A model generated the notes under the pieces. It saw only the letters and a program-made list of their open reading frames with translations, ran no database searches and had not been told where the DNA came from. A stretch of 18,925 nt of DNA, from contig WJIO01000387.1 in NCBI GenBank assembly GCA_014730235.1, positions 1 to 18,925 of the forward strand, given 5' to 3'. The position numbers and the translations under genes are program-made. Positions 16,515 to 18,925 of the stretch are shown piece by piece. The DNA comes from Candidatus Poribacteria bacterium. GTDB taxonomy: Bacteria; Poribacteria; DTPJ01; WJIO01. How positions within the stretch are numbered: the stretch's first letter is position 1; each line of letters opens with the position of its first letter.

Positions 16515-17426
16515 CTAACCATAAGGTGATGTTGCAACAGGATTAGTTGGGCCAAAAATTGCGACAGTAGGAGTTTTCATAGCAGCGGCGACGTGCATCA
16601 ATCCTGAATCGTTGCTTACAAATACATTACATTTGCTGATTAAAGCGGCTGCTTCCCTTATGGTCGTACCGTCAATTACAATAGGTTTGATATTCATCAT
16701 ATTATATATATCAAATCTAAGTCTTTTTTCATTCAGTCCGCCAAACAATAAAAGACGCGCGTCAGGATATTCTGTTAATAACCTGTTACCAAGCTCAGCG
16801 AATTTTTCTTTAGGCCAGCGCTTATATATCATTCCCCATTCATCGCTGGAGCCAGGATGAAAACCAATGAGCATTTCCTTTTCATTGACTCCATGAGATT
16901 TCAAAATTTTTTGACTTGCAGTTACGTCTTTTTTAGAAATCCATATCCTGGTGTTATAATTAGCTTCATTTTTATGATATATATCAAGGGGTTTTAAAAG
17001 GCTAAGATTTTGATGAACCGCATGTTCATTGGAATTCATGGCAACTCTAATATTGTGAGTGAAGGACAATCCCATAACTTTTTTCATCATAGGGTGAGAA
17101 TGTATAATCCTGTATTTTGCCTGTATTACTCCAGCAAATATGTTATCAACAAAGTTGCTGCTAAATCCTGTAAGACAAACATCAAACTTTCGTCTCATTA
17201 AGGACACAAATAACTTAAGCTTATGGCCGATGTTATTAAAAGACCGGTCAATTTTAACGATTTCACTTATATAAGGACATGACTCAAAAATCTGTTTTGA
17301 GCCTTCCAAAGTGGTTAAGACTGTTATCTTGGAACCAGGTCTTTTTTCCCCAAGTAACTGGATCATGGGCGTGAGCATGATCGCGTCACCAATACCGTGA
17401 ATACTCAGAATAACTATTTTTTCCAT
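16515..17426 (-). CDS. GT9 glycosyltransferase (heptosyltransferase-like), truncated by in-frame amber codon
   Basis: The encoded part has 303 residues and starts MEKIVILSIHGIGDAIMLTP, the GT9 N-terminus (glycine-rich GDA-L-TP loop). It contains LIGFHPGSSDEW and KRWPKEKFAELGNRLL at the start of the second Rossmann half, LLLFGG, IREAAALISKCNVFVSNDSG, and LMHVAAAMKTPTVAIFGPTNP for ADP-sugar binding. Such enzymes add heptose or related sugars to lipid A-core or other glycolipids. The frame is open back to 17477, but ATG 17426 matches the family start. Complete relatives are about 340-370 residues; read through the TAG this gene would give 369. The missing 65 codons are intact just downstream, so the truncation looks recent, or is a sequencing error. 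Without its tail the enzyme may be inactive. First gene of the five-gene operon. Confidence 0.85.
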   Translation of the reverse strand: MEKIVILSIHGIGDAIMLTPMIQLLGEKRPGSKITVLTTLEGSKQIFESCPYISEIVKIDRSFNNIGHKLKLFVSLMRRKFDVCLTGFSSNFVDNIFAGVIQAKYRIIHSHPMMKKVMGLSFTHNIRVAMNSNEHAVHQNLSLLKPLDIYHKNEANYNTRIWISKKDVTASQKILKSHGVNEKEMLIGFHPGSSDEWGMIYKRWPKEKFAELGNRLLTEYPDARLLLFGGLNEKRLRFDIYNMMNIKPIVIDGTTIREAAALISKCNVFVSNDSGLMHVAAAMKTPTVAIFGPTNPVATSPYG

Positions 17427-17487
17427 ATTTATGACCAATATTAAACAAAATGATATGTTAAATAAATATATTTCCAAACTAACTGCG

Positions 17488-17493
17488 ATTATA
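17488..17493 (-). promoter_or_regulatory. Candidate -10 box for the GT9-led operon
   Basis: The minus strand reads GTTGATATAATCGC, with a perfect TATAAT at 17493-17488, about 62 bases before the GT9 ATG. At the expected distance upstream only a weak -35 (TTGCTA with a 19-bp spacer) is seen. Position is sensible for the operon promoter, but a TATAAT in AT-rich DNA is weak evidence. Confidence 0.3.
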
Positions 17494-17566
17494 TCAACTT
17501 TCTGTTATTTGCTAGCAAAGAATAAGTTAAGATACAATTAATTTAATGGCTTTTTAGGCTTCTATA

Positions 17567-17629
17567 CTTTCGCAGGAATGACAAGCTGAGGGAATTTTCA
17601 ATTATAATCACACTGAACCCGGAAGAAGC
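17567..17629 (-). mobile_element. MITE, copy 3 (half element)
   Basis: On the minus strand this reads GCTTCTTCCGGGTTCAGTGT and continues to TTGTCATTCCTGCGAAAG, matching the left half of the intact copy at 4885 with few differences. The match stops exactly at the centre of the internal palindrome; the other half is missing. No target duplication can be found, consistent with deletion of the rest. Confidence 0.7.
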
Positions 17630-17794
17630 ATTTTTCTTTATACCAAAAATCTTCCCTAACCTGAATAGCACCTACTTCAGGAAATCTTTACGGATTTTTG
17701 CACAGTTTCCAAGAAATAACTTAAACGTGAATGGCGTTATATTAATGGGGAATTATATTTATTATAGAACTTGATTGCTCCTTGAGGTGATATA

Positions 17795-18832
17795 ATGACA
17801 AAAGAAAATAAAAGCGTTACAAGACGGGAATTTATAATAGGCAGCATAGGCCTGGTGGCAACAGGCGGCATAATTGGTCTGGCTTCCAAAAATATACTTT
17901 CCGGTTCATCCGAAAATAAAAATATTGTAAGAAATTCATACCGGGAAGAACTGGAAAAACTTACTAAAGTAGATCCCAGCTTAATCAATTATCAGGAAAT
18001 TAAAAAGATAGATGTAAATTGTCACGATCTAAAAGCCGTCACAGTTGATTCTCAAGATCGCATTTATATAGCGTCAGATAAATCCATACAGGTATTGAAT
18101 AGAGATATAAGCTTTCATAATAAATTAAATTTAAAGGATACTCCCCGATGTCTGACTATATCTGAAAATGGTGATATATATGCAGGAATGCGGGATCATG
18201 TAGAAATCTATGACCTGAAAGGCGGATTCAAATCCCGGTGGGAAAATCTAGGCGGAAATCCTGTACTTACTTCACTGGCTGTTTCAGACGGCAACGTGTT
18301 TGTGGCCGATGCAGGCAATCGCAAGGTACTGCGCTTTGATTCATCAGGAAAGCTGATAAGACAGATCGACGGTGGAAGGGAAGCCCACAGCTTTACTGTG
18401 CCCAGTCCATATTTCGATCTGGCTGTTTCACCCGATGGCCTGCTTAGAGTAGCAAATCCGGGAGAACACAGGATCGAGGCATTTACTTTCGATGGCGACC
18501 TTGAACTTGCCTGGGGCAATGCGTCATTGGCAATTGATAGCTTCTGTGGATGCTGTAACCCGGTTAATTTTGCAATACTCCCTGATGGGCGATTTGTGAC
18601 CAGCGAAAAAGGCGTTCCCCGAATTAAAGTATACAAACAGAATGGCAGATTTGAAAGCGTGGTAGCCACCCGGGAAAACTTTGCAAAAAATGCAGCTAAC
18701 TGCGCTAATAACGGTTTGTCTGATTGTAAAAAAGGCGGGATGGATGTAACGGTTGATTCCACAGGTCGGATAGTTGTAATGGATCCCATTGAAAAGAACA
18801 TTAGAATATTTGAGCGTATCAATAAAGCCTAA
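17795..18832 (+). CDS. Tat-exported NHL-repeat beta-propeller protein
   Basis: This 345-residue protein starts with a twin-arginine signal, SVTRREFIIGSIGLVATGG (R10-R11 followed by a hydrophobic stretch), so it is exported folded and may stay membrane-anchored. Residues about 75-340 form an NHL-type six-bladed propeller: repeated LAV--DG-VFVADAGNRKVLRFD, LAVSPDGLLRVANPGEHRIEAF, FAILPDGRFVTSE, VTVDSTGRIVVMD. Unusual is FCGCCNP (C251, C253, C254) plus C303 and C311 in one face, which might bind a metal or cofactor, fitting Tat export; this is inference. Translation starts at the ATG with a near-perfect GAGGTGAT Shine-Dalgarno (17784-17791). It is divergent from the glycoconjugate operon and no enzyme motif is seen; binding or scaffolding is likely. 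Confidence 0.85.
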   Translation: MTKENKSVTRREFIIGSIGLVATGGIIGLASKNILSGSSENKNIVRNSYREELEKLTKVDPSLINYQEIKKIDVNCHDLKAVTVDSQDRIYIASDKSIQVLNRDISFHNKLNLKDTPRCLTISENGDIYAGMRDHVEIYDLKGGFKSRWENLGGNPVLTSLAVSDGNVFVADAGNRKVLRFDSSGKLIRQIDGGREAHSFTVPSPYFDLAVSPDGLLRVANPGEHRIEAFTFDGDLELAWGNASLAIDSFCGCCNPVNFAILPDGRFVTSEKGVPRIKVYKQNGRFESVVATRENFAKNAANCANNGLSDCKKGGMDVTVDSTGRIVVMDPIEKNIRIFERINKA

Positions 18833-18854
18833 CTAAATGGTCTCAAAAATATTT

Positions 18855-18925
18855 GGCTTTTCCGGGTTCAGTGTGGTAAAGATAAGAAACTTTTTTATGC
18901 TGTCATTCCTGCGAAAGCAGGAATG
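18855..18925 (+). mobile_element. MITE, copy 4 (left part, cut by the window end)
   Basis: Starting 22 bases after the NHL gene stop, GGCTTTTCCGGGTTCAGTGT begins another copy of the family. It leads to the central hairpin CTGTCATTCCTGC-GAAA-GCAGGAATG at 18899-18925. The right half lies outside the window, so the target duplication cannot be checked. Confidence 0.75.

Larger units (their letters stand above)
17427..17794. other. Divergent intergenic region with half a MITE
   Basis: This region separates the GT9-led operon (minus) from the NHL protein gene (plus). It contains a half MITE at 17567-17629 and AT-rich DNA on both sides. One -10-like box toward the operon is listed separately. For the plus-strand gene, TATATT/TATAGA-like stretches near 17735-17766 could serve as -10 boxes, but no -35 is convincing. 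Confidence 0.5.

Noticed and set aside
16515-16517. TAG read as pyrrolysine or a recoded amber codon
   Set aside because: GT9 enzymes need no such residue, two other genes in the window end normally with TAG, and no recoding machinery is present here. A nonsense mutation or read error is simpler.
18208-18822. 204-codon minus-strand frame as a gene
   Set aside because: It lies entirely opposite the NHL propeller gene, which has a Tat signal, repeats and a strong ribosome binding site. The reverse frame has no motif.
875-18925. Repeated palindromes as a CRISPR array
   Set aside because: The copies are kilobases apart, differ in length and orientation, and have target duplications. There are no regularly spaced spacers and no cas genes.

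Overview
This window looks like chromosomal DNA from an uncultured, moderately AT-rich environmental bacterium. A cytoplasmic-type sulfatase, a URO-D-family protein, a large exported glycosidase-like protein, a DUF6785-type membrane protein and a Tat-exported NHL propeller occur together. This mix is typical of polysaccharide-degrading lineages of the Poribacteria / PVC / Latescibacteria / Armatimonadota kind. The phylum is inferred from gene content only; there is no rRNA or other marker gene.

Left part (1-8370). The window opens inside an aldehyde dehydrogenase gene (minus strand, N-terminal 118 residues visible). About 950 bp of non-coding, decayed DNA follows, holding a 182-bp MITE-like element, a second palindromic repeat and a possible gene remnant. 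Next are a stand-alone GspE/VirB11-like P-loop ATPase (1305-2111, +), a short gene-remnant candidate, and a type I sulfatase (2261-3661, +). The sulfatase overlaps tail-to-tail by 11 bp with a URO-D/methyltransferase-like gene (3651-4712, -). Upstream of that gene, and separated from it by an intact 141-bp MITE, is a 989-residue secreted glycosidase-like gene (5029-7998, -).

Middle and right (8371-17426). A polytopic DUF6785-like membrane protein (+) converges on a five-gene minus-strand operon that ends at a good intrinsic terminator (10344-10378). In transcription order the operon encodes a GT9 heptosyltransferase-like enzyme (split by an in-frame amber codon), a UPF0104/LPG-synthase-TM-type flippase-like protein, a glucuronokinase-like GHMP kinase, a PHP-phosphoesterase/GT4 fusion, and a radical SAM protein with a SPASM-like Cys cluster. 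Gene spacing (13-bp overlap, abutting TAA-ATG, then about 55-bp gaps) supports one transcript. The likely theme is synthesis of an envelope glycolipid or polysaccharide, perhaps containing uronic acid.

End (17427-18925). A 368-bp divergent intergenic region carries half a MITE, followed by a Tat-signal NHL beta-propeller protein (+) and the start of another MITE copy cut by the window edge. Four copies of this MITE family in 19 kb, two with 8-bp near-identical target duplications and GGYTCTTCCGG ends, indicate an ISL3-like transposase acting in trans. The most noteworthy points are this repeat family (one insertion lies exactly at a stop codon), the amber-split GT9 gene, and the unusual five-gene glycoconjugate operon.
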